DNA of 64,000 nt from Lyngbya sp. PCC 8106 (GCF_000169095.1 NZ_AAVU01000012.1:101861-165860), one strand, 5' to 3'; numbered from the stretch's first letter, positions 18,202 to 27,171 are shown. Translations and numbers: made by a program. The notes: generated by a model not told the origin, from the letters alone.

Positions 18202-18229
18202 AATGGGTAGCTGACTAAAACTACCCATT
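18202..18229 (+). terminator. Hairpin after the PH-domain gene
   Basis: Perfect 9-bp stem AATGGGTAG/CTACCCATT with a 10-base loop, 58 bases beyond the stop codon. There is no T run on the plus side but an AT-rich run on the minus side, so it may also work in the other direction. Confidence 0.55.
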
Positions 18230-18428
18230 AATTGATCGTTAAGTTTTGGTTCAGAATTAATGAGTGTCACGAATATTTGTATCAGCAGATCCATCTTAAT
18301 ATCCAAATGAGGCTTTGGCTATATTCTGTGTATCAAGAAAAGCTAATCTAGATAAAATCAGTGTTTTCAGTTCAATTTGCACTGCTTTAATCTGATGAAA
18401 GAAACAGTAAAGCAAACTGGGTGTGCCG

Positions 18429-18458
18429 TTGACAATCTCCTTTAGGGCGAGTTATAAT
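18429..18458 (+). promoter_or_regulatory. Full-consensus sigma-70 type promoter without an obvious gene
   Basis: TTGACA and TATAAT, both perfect, are separated by 18 bases, predicting a start near 18465. The next certain gene begins 500 bases further on, so a separate short transcript is likely. See the RNA candidate that follows it. Confidence 0.6.
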
Positions 18459-18464
18459 AGACAA

Positions 18465-18580
18465 AACAATAGGGTGCGCTGCGGAAATTTTTGAGCAGTC
18501 GGTAGTAATGTTATCTCAGTTAGCCAAGTGTGGGTGTATCGCTACAAGTTCACAGACCGAAAAAAAGCCCTATGTTTAAG
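18465..18580 (+). ncRNA. Candidate structured RNA or 23-codon ORF behind the orphan promoter
   Basis: The predicted transcript can close on itself: ATAGGG (18469) with CCCTAT (18568), a T run with an A run, and TCGGT (18499) with ACCGA (18556), giving a long hairpin with internal loops. It does not show the conserved features of SRP RNA, tmRNA or RNase P RNA. An ATG at 18508 opens a 23-residue frame (MLSQLAKCGCIATSSQTEKK, then PYV) with no ribosome site. A small hairpin GGTTA/TAACC sits at about 18630. I do not recognise a named RNA family; 6S RNA would be longer than the paired part. Confidence 0.35.
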
Positions 18581-18685
18581 AGTTTGACAACGTGACGAAG
18601 GAATAAAGGTATTCTACTCAGCCGTTATTGGGTTAAATCTAACCGGAAACGTGCTTTCAATTTTCAGGGAAATAATAACTCATTC

Positions 18686-18740
18686 TTTGTGAATTATCTG
18701 TGAAGCTTCTGTGAAATTTCTGTGAAATTTCTGTAAAATT
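18686..18740 (+). promoter_or_regulatory. Five tandem 11-bp repeats, probable OmpR/PhoB-type operator
   Basis: In exact 11-base register: TTTGTGAATTA, TCTGTGAAGCT, TCTGTGAAATT, TCTGTGAAATT, TCTGTAAAATT. Direct repeats with 11-bp period are the hallmark of PhoB/OmpR-family binding. The array ends 224 bases before the pentapeptide gene. Two units of the same box occur at 59853-59874. The rest of 18580-18964 shows no gene. Confidence 0.65.
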
Positions 18741-18964
18741 TGATGATCAGGGTGAATTTAAATTAACTGTAGTGAATAGAATTTAGAGATAGCTGCAACA
18801 CTGTTCACAACTGAGTTGTTTAATCTAGTATAAACAGAAATCTCCGTGATATTCTGGAACTAAAATCTGAGTTGCCTAATTTTAGGTATGCAGAAATTGT
18901 GGAGAAATCCGTGCCTTAAACAATTCTAAAAAGCACAATTAAAGGGACTGGGAGCTGATATTGC

Positions 18965-20317
18965 ATGGCAAATGAGGAACATCTCGCCCAACTCAAACAG
19001 GGAGTTGAGATGTGGAATCAATGGAGAGAAAACAATCCAGAAGTCAAGCCCGATTTACGGGGTGTCGATCTCAGTGGAGCAGATCTCAGTGGAGCTAATC
19101 TATGGATGGCTGATCTTTGGAGTGCCGATCTCTGGGGAGCCGATCTGCGAGGTACAGACTTGAGTGACAGCAACCTTTGGAGAGCCGATCTGCGGGGTAC
19201 GAATCTGCGAAATGCAGACTTGAGTGGAGCTTATTTGTGGAGAGCCGATCTGCGTGGTGCCGATCTCACCGGAGTTAATCTGATGGGAACAAACCTGAGT
19301 GAAGCCGACTTGTGGGGCGCTAACTTACAGTCTGCAAACCTGAGTGAAGCCAACCTCTGGAAAGCTGATTTTAGAGGAGTTTACCTCAAAGACACCATTA
19401 TCGATCTGCAAACCAGTTGGGAGCAAAAATGGAAACTTGTTTGGCAAATCCTTAACCAAGGCGTGGAAGGATTAGATCTCGGAGAAGCCGATCTCAGAGA
19501 AGCCAATTTATGGAAAGCGGATCTCAGTAGAGCAAATTTGATCAATGCTGATTTGTGGGGTACTGATTTGCGAGAAGCCAATCTTATGGGAGCGGATTTG
19601 TGGGGAGTTAACCTCAGTGAAACCGATCTCAGCCAAGCTAATCTCACGGGGGCGGATCTGTGGAGAGCAAACCTACGCGGTGCCGATCTCAGCCATGCTG
19701 ACTTTAGCCAAGCCAACCTCACCGAAGCCAATCTACGAGCAACTCAAATTCTTGGAACAAATTTTGAGCGAGTCACCCTCACTGGTGCTTGTATTGAAGA
19801 CTGGGATCTCAACAGTGCAACAAATCTAAAATTGGTGACTTGTGAATATGTTTATTTAAAAGACGATCAACAAGAACGGTGTCCACATGATGCCAATAAA
19901 ACCTTTGGTGTGGGAGAATTTACCAAGCTCTTTCAACCCGCTTTAGAAACAGTTGATCTGACCTTTACGACAGGAATTGATTGGCAAGCTTTTTATCTCT
20001 CATTTCAAGCATTACAAGCTGAATATGGGGCAGAAAATTTATCCGTGATTGCTCTAGAAATGACTGGAGATCAAAAATTAATTATTCGATTTAAAGTCTC
20101 TCCTTTTATCGAAAAATCAGAATTTGATTGGGTCGCAAATCAATTCTATAATCAACAGCTTAATCTGATTGAAAAGCAGTATCAACAGCAACATCAACTT
20201 AAACAGAAGACGCGAGAGCAAGACCTCAAGCAAAGTGCGACCCTACAAGAAATTATACGTTTACTTGCTGTTCAGCACAATAATATGAGTATAATAGAAC
20301 TGAAGGAAACCCATTGA
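18965..20317 (+). CDS. Pentapeptide-repeat protein with a C-terminal helical domain
   Basis: Predicted 450 residues. Two blocks of A(D/N)LXX pentapeptides (about 29-135 and 168-265) form the square right-handed beta-helix of the family. Trp is unusually frequent in the fifth position (ANLWMADLWSADLWGADL). The blocks are split by a non-repeat insert of about 30 residues (TSWEQKWKLVWQILNQGVEG) and followed by an alpha/beta C-terminal region, about 315-450, ending in a Gln-rich coiled stretch. No signal peptide. The N-terminal segment (LKQGVEMWNQWRENN) is the cap common to cyanobacterial members. Function is unknown; some relatives mimic DNA, most are uncharacterised. The 11-bp repeat array upstream suggests two-component control. 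Antisense open frames over the repeats are composition artefacts. Confidence 0.92.
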   Translation: MANEEHLAQLKQGVEMWNQWRENNPEVKPDLRGVDLSGADLSGANLWMADLWSADLWGADLRGTDLSDSNLWRADLRGTNLRNADLSGAYLWRADLRGADLTGVNLMGTNLSEADLWGANLQSANLSEANLWKADFRGVYLKDTIIDLQTSWEQKWKLVWQILNQGVEGLDLGEADLREANLWKADLSRANLINADLWGTDLREANLMGADLWGVNLSETDLSQANLTGADLWRANLRGADLSHADFSQANLTEANLRATQILGTNFERVTLTGACIEDWDLNSATNLKLVTCEYVYLKDDQQERCPHDANKTFGVGEFTKLFQPALETVDLTFTTGIDWQAFYLSFQALQAEYGAENLSVIALEMTGDQKLIIRFKVSPFIEKSEFDWVANQFYNQQLNLIEKQYQQQHQLKQKTREQDLKQSATLQEIIRLLAVQHNNMSIIELKETH

Positions 20318-20455
20318 CAACCATTTTATAGATTGTTTAAAGGGGGGGGATCAATTCGGATAACCAACTTTTTTCACAGGTGACAATTTATCAATTTATT
20401 CGGAAAACAAGATCAGCCTTAAATCAGATGTAACTCTCGAAAATAGGCAAAAAAA

Positions 20456-20529
20456 TTATCCGGATAAACGAAAATAAAAAGCGCAACACTCAGTTAGAGG
20501 CTGCTGAAAAAAGAAATTTAATCCGGATT
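20456..20529. promoter_or_regulatory. Paired ATCCGGAT palindromes upstream of the phototaxis operon
   Basis: TTATCCGGATAA (20456-20467) and AATCCGGATT (20520-20529) share the palindromic core ATCCGGAT. Their centres are 63 bp apart, six helical turns. A half-like GGATAA also occurs at 20358. They end 60 bases before the first gene of the operon and could be an operator pair. The remaining DNA between 20318 and 20588 holds no gene. Confidence 0.4.
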
Positions 20530-20588
20530 CTTGGAGCAAGCATCTTACCATTTATTGATTACCAATAGACTCTAAGGAGGATAAGAGT

Positions 20589-21827
20589 TTGAGTGCTGAA
20601 TCGGCAAAATTAGAGAGCTTAACTCAACAACTAGACACCCTCTGTCAAAAACTTGCCACTGGTGATGTTGTTCTTAGCAATCCTGCCAAAGAAGGAAAAC
20701 TTCATTTTTGTAATGGTCAATTGCTCTATGCAACCAGTGATTTTCATCGGGTACGACGTTGGCATCGAGCGCTCAAGAAAAATAGCCCCAACTGGAAACC
20801 CCAACCCAACTCTGTTTCATTCGATAACGAGAAACCTTGGGAATATCAACTCCTGTATCAAGGTGTAGCCAATGAGCAGCTAACACTCACTCAAGCTAAA
20901 ACGATCATCGGTTACGTCACCTTAGAAATTTTATTTTCTCTACTCAACTGCACGGATACCTTTTCTAAAGCTCAACCCTCTCGAGAAGCATCTTCGGAAG
21001 TCTCCTTGGGTTTGGGTTTGTCTTACAGCGAATTGGAACCTGTACTCAGCAAAGGATCACAACTGCGATCGCAATGGGAAGCCGCAGGCTTAGGTTCAAT
21101 GAACCCCATAGAAGCCCCACTACTGCGAAAACCTGTTCATTCCCAAACGCTATCGGGATGGGATAAATACCTCAACGGCAAATTTACCCTCTGGGATATT
21201 TCTCTGCGTTTAGGAAAGTCCGTAACATCCGTGACTCGCGCCTTACTCCCGTTGATCAAGAAAGGGTTAGTCCAGTTGCGAACGGTTCCAGATCTACCCG
21301 CACCGACGTTCAACCTCAGAACCGCGAGTTGGGAGTCTACGCCTGGTGAGTCGGAAATCACATCAATTGAACCGGATCAACAGAAGCCTTTAATTGCTTG
21401 TATTGATGATAGTCCTGTGGTTTTTCAGGTGATGAAAAATATCCTTGAACCTGCCGGATATCAAGTGCTGGGACTGCAAGATCCAGTGCAGGCGATCGCA
21501 CAAGTGGCAAGATATAAACCGGATTTAATTTTTCTGGATTTGGTGATGCCCGATGCGAATGGTTATACTATCTGTCAGTTTTTGCGAAAAGCATCTGCAT
21601 TTAAAAATACACCTGTGATTATTCTCACCAGTCGGGATAATGTTATTGATCGCAGTCGCACAAAACTGATTGGTGCATCAGGATTTTTAGGTAAACCCCC
21701 TGATCCGGAAGAAACCTTAAAAGTTGTGCGTCGATACCTTTCCCAATCTTCTCATCCTACTGCGGAGGGAAATAATCATGGACTCGAAATTCGCAATAAT
21801 TTTGAACTCGGTGTCGGTGAATTTTAG
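20589..21827 (+). CDS. pixG: PatA-type response regulator (PixG/PtxA-like)
   Basis: Predicted 412 residues. The N-terminal 250 residues form the PatA-family helical domain (LHFCNGQLLYATSDF and YLNGKFTLWDISLRLGKSV are typical). The C-terminal receiver (about 268-390) has IDDSP, phospho-acceptor Asp in LIFLDLVMPDANG, Thr in IILTSRD and Lys in FLGKPPDP, all intact. The start is a TTG: AGGAGG ends eight bases before it and no in-frame ATG fits the family start. In Synechocystis PixG and in Nostoc PtxA occupy the first place in operons that steer phototaxis through type IV pili (established knowledge). The next gene follows after 337 bases. Confidence 0.9.
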   Translation: MSAESAKLESLTQQLDTLCQKLATGDVVLSNPAKEGKLHFCNGQLLYATSDFHRVRRWHRALKKNSPNWKPQPNSVSFDNEKPWEYQLLYQGVANEQLTLTQAKTIIGYVTLEILFSLLNCTDTFSKAQPSREASSEVSLGLGLSYSELEPVLSKGSQLRSQWEAAGLGSMNPIEAPLLRKPVHSQTLSGWDKYLNGKFTLWDISLRLGKSVTSVTRALLPLIKKGLVQLRTVPDLPAPTFNLRTASWESTPGESEITSIEPDQQKPLIACIDDSPVVFQVMKNILEPAGYQVLGLQDPVQAIAQVARYKPDLIFLDLVMPDANGYTICQFLRKASAFKNTPVIILTSRDNVIDRSRTKLIGASGFLGKPPDPEETLKVVRRYLSQSSHPTAEGNNHGLEIRNNFELGVGEF

Positions 21828-21967
21828 ATGAAGTGGATAGATTTTAGCCGGATCATTATTGAGTTTAGAGTCTGGGGTAGACGGTCAATTTTTCCGGCAT
21901 CAATACGATACTTAAAGCGGTCTGGGTGATCTGTTGTTTCCAATCTGACTTCATAAGAATTTGGCAT
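21824..21967 (-). CDS. Possible 47-residue ORF opposite the pixG-pixH gap
   Basis: On the minus strand a frame reads MPNSYEVRLETTDHPDRFKY and onward to KIDRLPQTLNSIMIRLK, with GAGGGG about seven bases before the ATG and an overlap of four bases with the end of pixG. Its amino-acid composition looks protein-like, but I recognise no family and it is short. It may be a remnant. The rest of the 337-base gap holds one HIP1 site and no other gene. Confidence 0.3.
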   Translation of the reverse strand: MPNSYEVRLETTDHPDRFKYRIDAGKIDRLPQTLNSIMIRLKSIHFI

Positions 21968-22164
21968 TGATATCCCCTCTTTCGAGTCCATTTAGGGGGA
22001 ACGAGCGATCGCATCTACTCAATTTTTGGGGGTTGTTGAGTCAACCTTGAGTTAATAATGTTCTCTGATGTTAATTTGCATCAAATATTGCATTTTATCT
22101 CCCTTTATATTTTCATTTAACTGATTACATCGACAACTTTATCAATGCAATAGGAGGTTACTAA

Positions 22165-22527
22165 ATGGCTCATATTTTAGTCGTTGAAGACAATAATACT
22201 GAAGCAAAGATTTTAACTGAATGTTTACAAAGATCGGGATTTCATGTGTTAAGTGTGACGACAGCAGAAGCAGCAAAAGCGATGGTTGCCAAACAAAGAT
22301 TTGATGCCATTCTGATGGATGTTGTTTTACCCGGTCAAAGTGGTTTTGGGTTGTGCAGAGAACTCAAAAATCATGAAAAAACGGCGGGAATTCCGATTAT
22401 AATTTGCTCCAGTAAATCTGAAAAGTTTGATAAAAACTGGGGATTAAAACAAGGTGCGTCTGCTTATCTTTGCAAACCAATTAATACAGAAGAAATTCTC
22501 CAAACACTCAAAGGATTAATCAATTAG
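22165..22527 (+). CDS. pixH: CheY-like response regulator (PixH/PtxB-like)
   Basis: Predicted 120 residues, a receiver domain only. Conserved features: VVEDN acidic pair, phospho-acceptor Asp in AILMDVVLPGQSG, Ser in IIICSSKS in place of the usual Thr, and Lys in YLCKPINTEE. AGGAGG sits seven bases before the ATG. By position it is the CheY-class diffusible output of the CheA hybrid kinase at the end of the operon, acting with the PatA-type regulator on the pilus motors (inference from Pix and Ptx systems). Confidence 0.9.
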   Translation: MAHILVVEDNNTEAKILTECLQRSGFHVLSVTTAEAAKAMVAKQRFDAILMDVVLPGQSGFGLCRELKNHEKTAGIPIIICSSKSEKFDKNWGLKQGASAYLCKPINTEEILQTLKGLIN

Positions 22528-22621
22528 TTGTTTACCCGTTAACGGTTGATTAACTTGGAAATTAAAGCTTTTGATTGTTCTGGGTAATTTTGAACCGACA
22601 AGTTTTAATTTTTGACTTTTT

Positions 22622-23107
22622 ATGGCGACTCAATCTACTGATCAAGAAACTGAACATTTTCTCAGTCTCTCTATTACATCCAGCCTAAAAGCCATGTTGC
22701 CTACACAGCAACTCGCTGAAGTGATCAACATTGCCCCCCATGAAATTGTTCCCCTTCCTCAAATGTCATCGGCAGTCGTGGGTGTTTTTCCGTGGCAAGG
22801 AGAAGTGTTATGGGTGGTTGATCTCAGTTATTGGATGGGATTTGAACCCTTACTAACTGAAAATTTTTCACGATCCAACTGTACCATACTAAAAGTAAAA
22901 AATCAAGGAAAATCTCTGGGGATTTTAATTTATAAAGTGGGAAAAATTATCTGTTGTGAACCTCAAAAAAATCAATCTTTACCGGTGGATTTACCCGAAT
23001 CCATTTTAGAGCATCCAACCCGCAAAAACTGTATTACAGGAGCCTGGATTGATCCGCAAGGAGAACGATTTTTAATCTTAGATACTACCTCAATTGCCTC
23101 ATCATAA
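22622..23107 (+). CDS. pixI: CheW-like coupling protein (PixI/PtxC-like)
   Basis: Predicted 161 residues; a single CheW domain (about 15-155) with LPTQQLAEVINI, VVGVFPWQGEVLWVVDLSYW and GAWIDPQGERFLILD. It should bridge the MCP photoreceptor and the CheA hybrid in the cytoplasmic array. It lies between the CheY and MCP genes, 94 bases after the first and 77 before the second, as expected for one operon. No distinct promoter is visible between them. Confidence 0.9.
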   Translation: MATQSTDQETEHFLSLSITSSLKAMLPTQQLAEVINIAPHEIVPLPQMSSAVVGVFPWQGEVLWVVDLSYWMGFEPLLTENFSRSNCTILKVKNQGKSLGILIYKVGKIICCEPQKNQSLPVDLPESILEHPTRKNCITGAWIDPQGERFLILDTTSIASS

Positions 23108-23184
23108 GATTGAAAAAATCTAAACTGAGTCCATTAAAATTCAATTTTTCCGACTAAATTCACGATGCTATTTACAGATAAACT

Positions 23185-26100
23185 ATGACAACTTCACCCT
23201 TACATCCAACTAATTCTAATCACTCTCACAATAACAACAATTCTAACTTCTCCTACTCAGAAAACCGATCATCATTCACCCCTCAATCAAACGGAATGGA
23301 TAACTCAGCCATTATACCCCTCGTAATCGATACAGAAGCTCAATCTGTTTACTCCACCCAACAGCGCACCGGATTAAAAGCCAAAACCACCGCATTATCC
23401 AAAGAATTAACCACCTTACGCTCCAATATCGAGTATCGGATTAACCAACTCCAAGGTTTAATCGAAAAAGAAGGTGCTGCTGCTGAACGCGCCGAACTGA
23501 TTAACCTGATCACCTCACGGATGCGGGAATCTCTCAGCGTAGACAGCATTTGTCAAACCGTCGTTGAAGACGCTCGTTTAGCCCTACAAAGCGATCGCGT
23601 CATTGTTTACCGCTTCAATCGAGAATGGGATGGTAAAGTCAGTGCCGAGTCCGTCGATCCGCAATGGCCTTCATCAATCGGTGCGGAGATCAGTGATCCC
23701 TGTTTTTCCGAACGCTACGCGGAGTTTTATCAAAAAGGCAGAGTCAAAGCTATCCCCAACATCTACGAGGCGGGACTCACCGACTGTCATATTAACCAAC
23801 TTGAACCTTGGGCGATCAAAGCCAACCTAATTGCTCCGATTTTAGTCAAAACCGCAGACAACCCCACAGGCTTTCTCTACGGCTTATTGATCGCCCATCA
23901 ATGTAGCGAACCCCGTCAGTGGGTCGAAGCCGAAATCGAATTTTTCCGTCAACTGGCGACTCAAATTGGTTATGCCATTGACCAAGCCCTGCTGCTGCAA
24001 ACCCAACAATCTGCAACCCGACAGGCGCAACAAATCAACCATATTAACGCTCAAATCCGTAAATCCTTTGAAGTTGAGGATATTTTAGCAACAACCGTTG
24101 AAGAAACCCGAGCCGCTCTCAAAAGCGATCGCATATTGGTGTATGAATTTGATTCCAACTGGAAAGGAACCGTGATTGCAGAATCTGTCGATAGTCAATG
24201 GCCGACGGCATTAAGAGCCTCAATCGATGATCCTTGCTTTGCTCAACGCTACATTCAGCCTTATTTGCGGGGACGAGTGGCGGCGACTGAAAACATCTTT
24301 GAGGCGGGATTAACTGAATGTTATCTCAATCAACTTGCACCCTTTAGCGTCAAAGCTAATCTAGTTGCTCCGATTCTGGTCAACCGTAAGTTAATGGGAT
24401 TGTTGATTGCTCACCAATGTTCTGGGCCGAGAGCCTGGCAAGATCTGGAAATAGATCTAATGCGGAAAGTGGCGGTGCAGCTTGGATATGCCCTCGATCA
24501 AGCCTATCTCCTCGAACAACAACAAGCCACAGCCAAAAAAGCCCGACTCCTTAACGAAATCACGACTCAATTCCGCAACTCCCAAAACCCGGAAGAAGTT
24601 TTTGATCTGCTGGTTGAGGAAACCCGAGATGCAGTCAAAGCCGATCGGGTGATCATTTATCAATTCACAGAAAATTGGGAAGGAAGCGTGATTGCAGAAT
24701 CTGTCGATAGCCAATGGCCGGTGATCTTAGGGAAAAAAATTGCTGATCCTTGCTTTGCCAAAAGCTATGTTAAGCCCTATTTCAGAGGTCGAGTCAGCAC
24801 CGTAGAAGACTTTCAGGAGTCCGGACACGCTGAGTGTTATGCAGAAATGCTCGCGCCTTGGGCTGTCAAAGCCAATATTGTCGCGCCGATTATTGCGGAA
24901 ACCAAATTACATGGATTGTTGATCGTTCATCAATGTTCAGGCCCTCGCAAATGGAGCGAGTCAGATATTAACTTTACCAAACAACTAGGGATTCAAGTCG
25001 GTCTGGCTCTTGATCAAGCTTCTTTATTGCAAAAACAGCAAGATGCAGCTGAACAAGCCCGTCGTTTGAATATCATTAGTTCTCGCATTCGCGAATCTCT
25101 CAATTATCAAGATATCGTCAGTACGGCAGTTGAAGAAACGAAAGATACGCTAGGTGTAGATCGGGTGGTTGTTAATCAATTTAATGCTAACTGGACAGGA
25201 AAGATTATTGCTGAATCGGTGAATCCAGAATTAACAAAAACGATTGGATTAGCAGTTGATGATTTTTGTTTGGCAGAAAACTACATCAAACCCTATTATC
25301 GAGGACGAGTCAAAGTCGTTCATGATGTTTATGCGGGTGAGTTGAGTGAATGTCAAGTCGGCCAGATGGAATCTTTTGAAGTTCGGGCGATGATTGTGGC
25401 GCCGATTATTGCCAAACAAAAACTACACGGGTTGTTAATCATCCATCAATGTTCTCGTCTCCGTCAATGGAAATCCCACGAAGTTGAATTGGTTCAACAG
25501 ATTGCGATTCAAATCGGTTATGCACTCGATCAGGCTTTCCTTCTCCAAGAACAACGCACCGCCACTCAACAAGCTCGACTATTGAGTGATATTAGTTCTC
25601 GGATTCGGGAATCTCTTGATCCGCAACGTATTTTTCAAACCACAGTTGAAGAATCTCTGGAATTAATTAAAGCTGATCGGATTGTGGTCTATCGTTTTAA
25701 TGAAGAACAAAACGGTCAAACCGCTGTCAACGTCACTTCTGAGGCGGTTAAACCCAATTGTTTGCAAATTTTGTCACAAGACTCAGATGGTTCAGAAGAA
25801 GACAGTCACTCACTCCAACAGGTGGGTTTATCGCTTGGTACTGAACTGTTGAAGCGCTATCGCCAAAGTCGGATTCAGGTGATTGAAGATTTTGAAAAAA
25901 CAACCTTACCCAAAGTTTATCAAGATCAACTTCACCATTGGCAAGTTAAATCTTTGATCAGTGTGCCGATTTTTGTCAATCAAAGTTTGTATGGATTGTT
26001 AGAAGCCCATCAATGTTTTACAAAAGAGACTTGGCCCGACTCCGAAATTGAAGGATTCCGACAAGTGGCTTTGCAACTGGGTTATGCCTTAGAACAAGCA

Positions 26101-27171
26101 CAATTGTTGACTCAAATTCAACAAGCCAGTCAAGTTGCAGAAATTGCCCGAGTTCAACAACAACAGGAAAAAGAACAGCTACAACAACAAATTGAAGGGT
26201 TTTTGGGTGAGATTGAAGAATCGTTTAATGGAGATTTGACGGTGCGGGCGCGAGTCTCCGAAGGGGTAATGGGAACGGTTGCTGACTTTTTTAATGCCAC
26301 GATTGAGAGTTTACAACGATTGGTGTTGCAAGTTCAGTCGGGGGCGAATGTGGTGAGTTCTACAGCAGCCGGGAGTGAACAGGATATCCAAAAGCTGTCT
26401 AATGATGCTTTGCGCCAAGCTGATGCGATTACTAATGCGCTCAGTCAAATTCAGATGATGGCGGATTCGATTCAAGGTGTTGCTCACAATGCTCAGTCGG
26501 CTCAAACCAAAGTGCGATCGGCATCTGAGATTTTGCAAAAAGGTGATGCGGCAATGAATCAGACGGTTGAGAGCATTTTAGCCATTCAAAAGACAGTATA
26601 CATTACTGCTCGCAAGGTGAAAAATTTAGGAGAGGCAAGCGCGAAAATTTCTCGGGTGGTGAATTTGATTAATGAATTTGCTAATCAAACTCACGTTTTA
26701 GCGTTAAATGCTTCGGTTGAAAGTACCCGGGCGAGTGAGGATGGTCAAGGTTTTGCTACAGTGGCGACTGAGGTGCGAACTTTGGCGGAACAATCGGCGA
26801 GTGCAACCCAAGAAATTGAGCAAATTGTTGAGGAAATTCAAGCCGAAACGAATGAAGTTGTACGGGCGATGAAAGTGGGTTTAAAACGGGTAATGACTGG
26901 TACTCAACTGGTGAAAGAAACTCGTCAAACACTGACAGAATTGATAGAAGTTAGTCATTTGATTCGGAATTTAGTTGAACAAATTGCTGATTCTGCTACG
27001 GAACAAGCCGAAACTTCGGGTCAACTTTCTCACACTATTCAAGAAGTGGCTGGAATTGCTCGTTCGACATCTGAACAGTCTCTACAAGTGGCTGATTCGT
27101 TTACTCAATTGTTGGAGGTAGCGGGTAACTTACAAACTGGGGTTTCTCAGTTTAAAGTTGAAACAAAATAG
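23185..27171 (+). CDS. pixJ: Phototaxis receptor: five tandem GAF domains plus MCP signalling domain (PixJ/PtxD-like)
   Basis: Predicted 1328 residues with no membrane segment. Order: low-complexity N-terminus, coiled coil (about 60-100), five GAF domains (about 105-270, 285-445, 460-615, 630-790, 805-970), coiled coil and HAMP-like helix (about 975-1040), MCP signalling hairpin (about 1045-1328) with the tip sequence NEFANQTHVLALNASVESTR. GAF1 has the features of DXCF cyanobacteriochromes: DPCF (Cys173) and DCH (Cys201-His202), 28 residues apart, the same spacing as Cys494/Cys522 of TePixJ. GAF2 (Cys351/Cys379) and GAF3 (Cys523/Cys551) keep both Cys but have Tyr in place of the His. GAF4 (Cys695/Cys723) has DFCL and Cys-Gln. 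GAF5 has neither. GAF1 is therefore the strongest bilin-binding candidate, probably blue/green type; the others are doubtful. Confidence 0.93.
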   Translation: MTTSPLHPTNSNHSHNNNNSNFSYSENRSSFTPQSNGMDNSAIIPLVIDTEAQSVYSTQQRTGLKAKTTALSKELTTLRSNIEYRINQLQGLIEKEGAAAERAELINLITSRMRESLSVDSICQTVVEDARLALQSDRVIVYRFNREWDGKVSAESVDPQWPSSIGAEISDPCFSERYAEFYQKGRVKAIPNIYEAGLTDCHINQLEPWAIKANLIAPILVKTADNPTGFLYGLLIAHQCSEPRQWVEAEIEFFRQLATQIGYAIDQALLLQTQQSATRQAQQINHINAQIRKSFEVEDILATTVEETRAALKSDRILVYEFDSNWKGTVIAESVDSQWPTALRASIDDPCFAQRYIQPYLRGRVAATENIFEAGLTECYLNQLAPFSVKANLVAPILVNRKLMGLLIAHQCSGPRAWQDLEIDLMRKVAVQLGYALDQAYLLEQQQATAKKARLLNEITTQFRNSQNPEEVFDLLVEETRDAVKADRVIIYQFTENWEGSVIAESVDSQWPVILGKKIADPCFAKSYVKPYFRGRVSTVEDFQESGHAECYAEMLAPWAVKANIVAPIIAETKLHGLLIVHQCSGPRKWSESDINFTKQLGIQVGLALDQASLLQKQQDAAEQARRLNIISSRIRESLNYQDIVSTAVEETKDTLGVDRVVVNQFNANWTGKIIAESVNPELTKTIGLAVDDFCLAENYIKPYYRGRVKVVHDVYAGELSECQVGQMESFEVRAMIVAPIIAKQKLHGLLIIHQCSRLRQWKSHEVELVQQIAIQIGYALDQAFLLQEQRTATQQARLLSDISSRIRESLDPQRIFQTTVEESLELIKADRIVVYRFNEEQNGQTAVNVTSEAVKPNCLQILSQDSDGSEEDSHSLQQVGLSLGTELLKRYRQSRIQVIEDFEKTTLPKVYQDQLHHWQVKSLISVPIFVNQSLYGLLEAHQCFTKETWPDSEIEGFRQVALQLGYALEQAQLLTQIQQASQVAEIARVQQQQEKEQLQQQIEGFLGEIEESFNGDLTVRARVSEGVMGTVADFFNATIESLQRLVLQVQSGANVVSSTAAGSEQDIQKLSNDALRQADAITNALSQIQMMADSIQGVAHNAQSAQTKVRSASEILQKGDAAMNQTVESILAIQKTVYITARKVKNLGEASAKISRVVNLINEFANQTHVLALNASVESTRASEDGQGFATVATEVRTLAEQSASATQEIEQIVEEIQAETNEVVRAMKVGLKRVMTGTQLVKETRQTLTELIEVSHLIRNLVEQIADSATEQAETSGQLSHTIQEVAGIARSTSEQSLQVADSFTQLLEVAGNLQTGVSQFKVETK

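Noticed and set aside
18465..18580. Identification of the candidate RNA as 6S, SRP RNA or tmRNA
   Set aside because: Too short for 6S and without the SRP apical motif or the tmRNA tRNA-like ends.
19381..19731. 116-codon minus-strand frame inside the pentapeptide gene
   Set aside because: Composition artefact of the 15-base repeat structure on the opposite strand.
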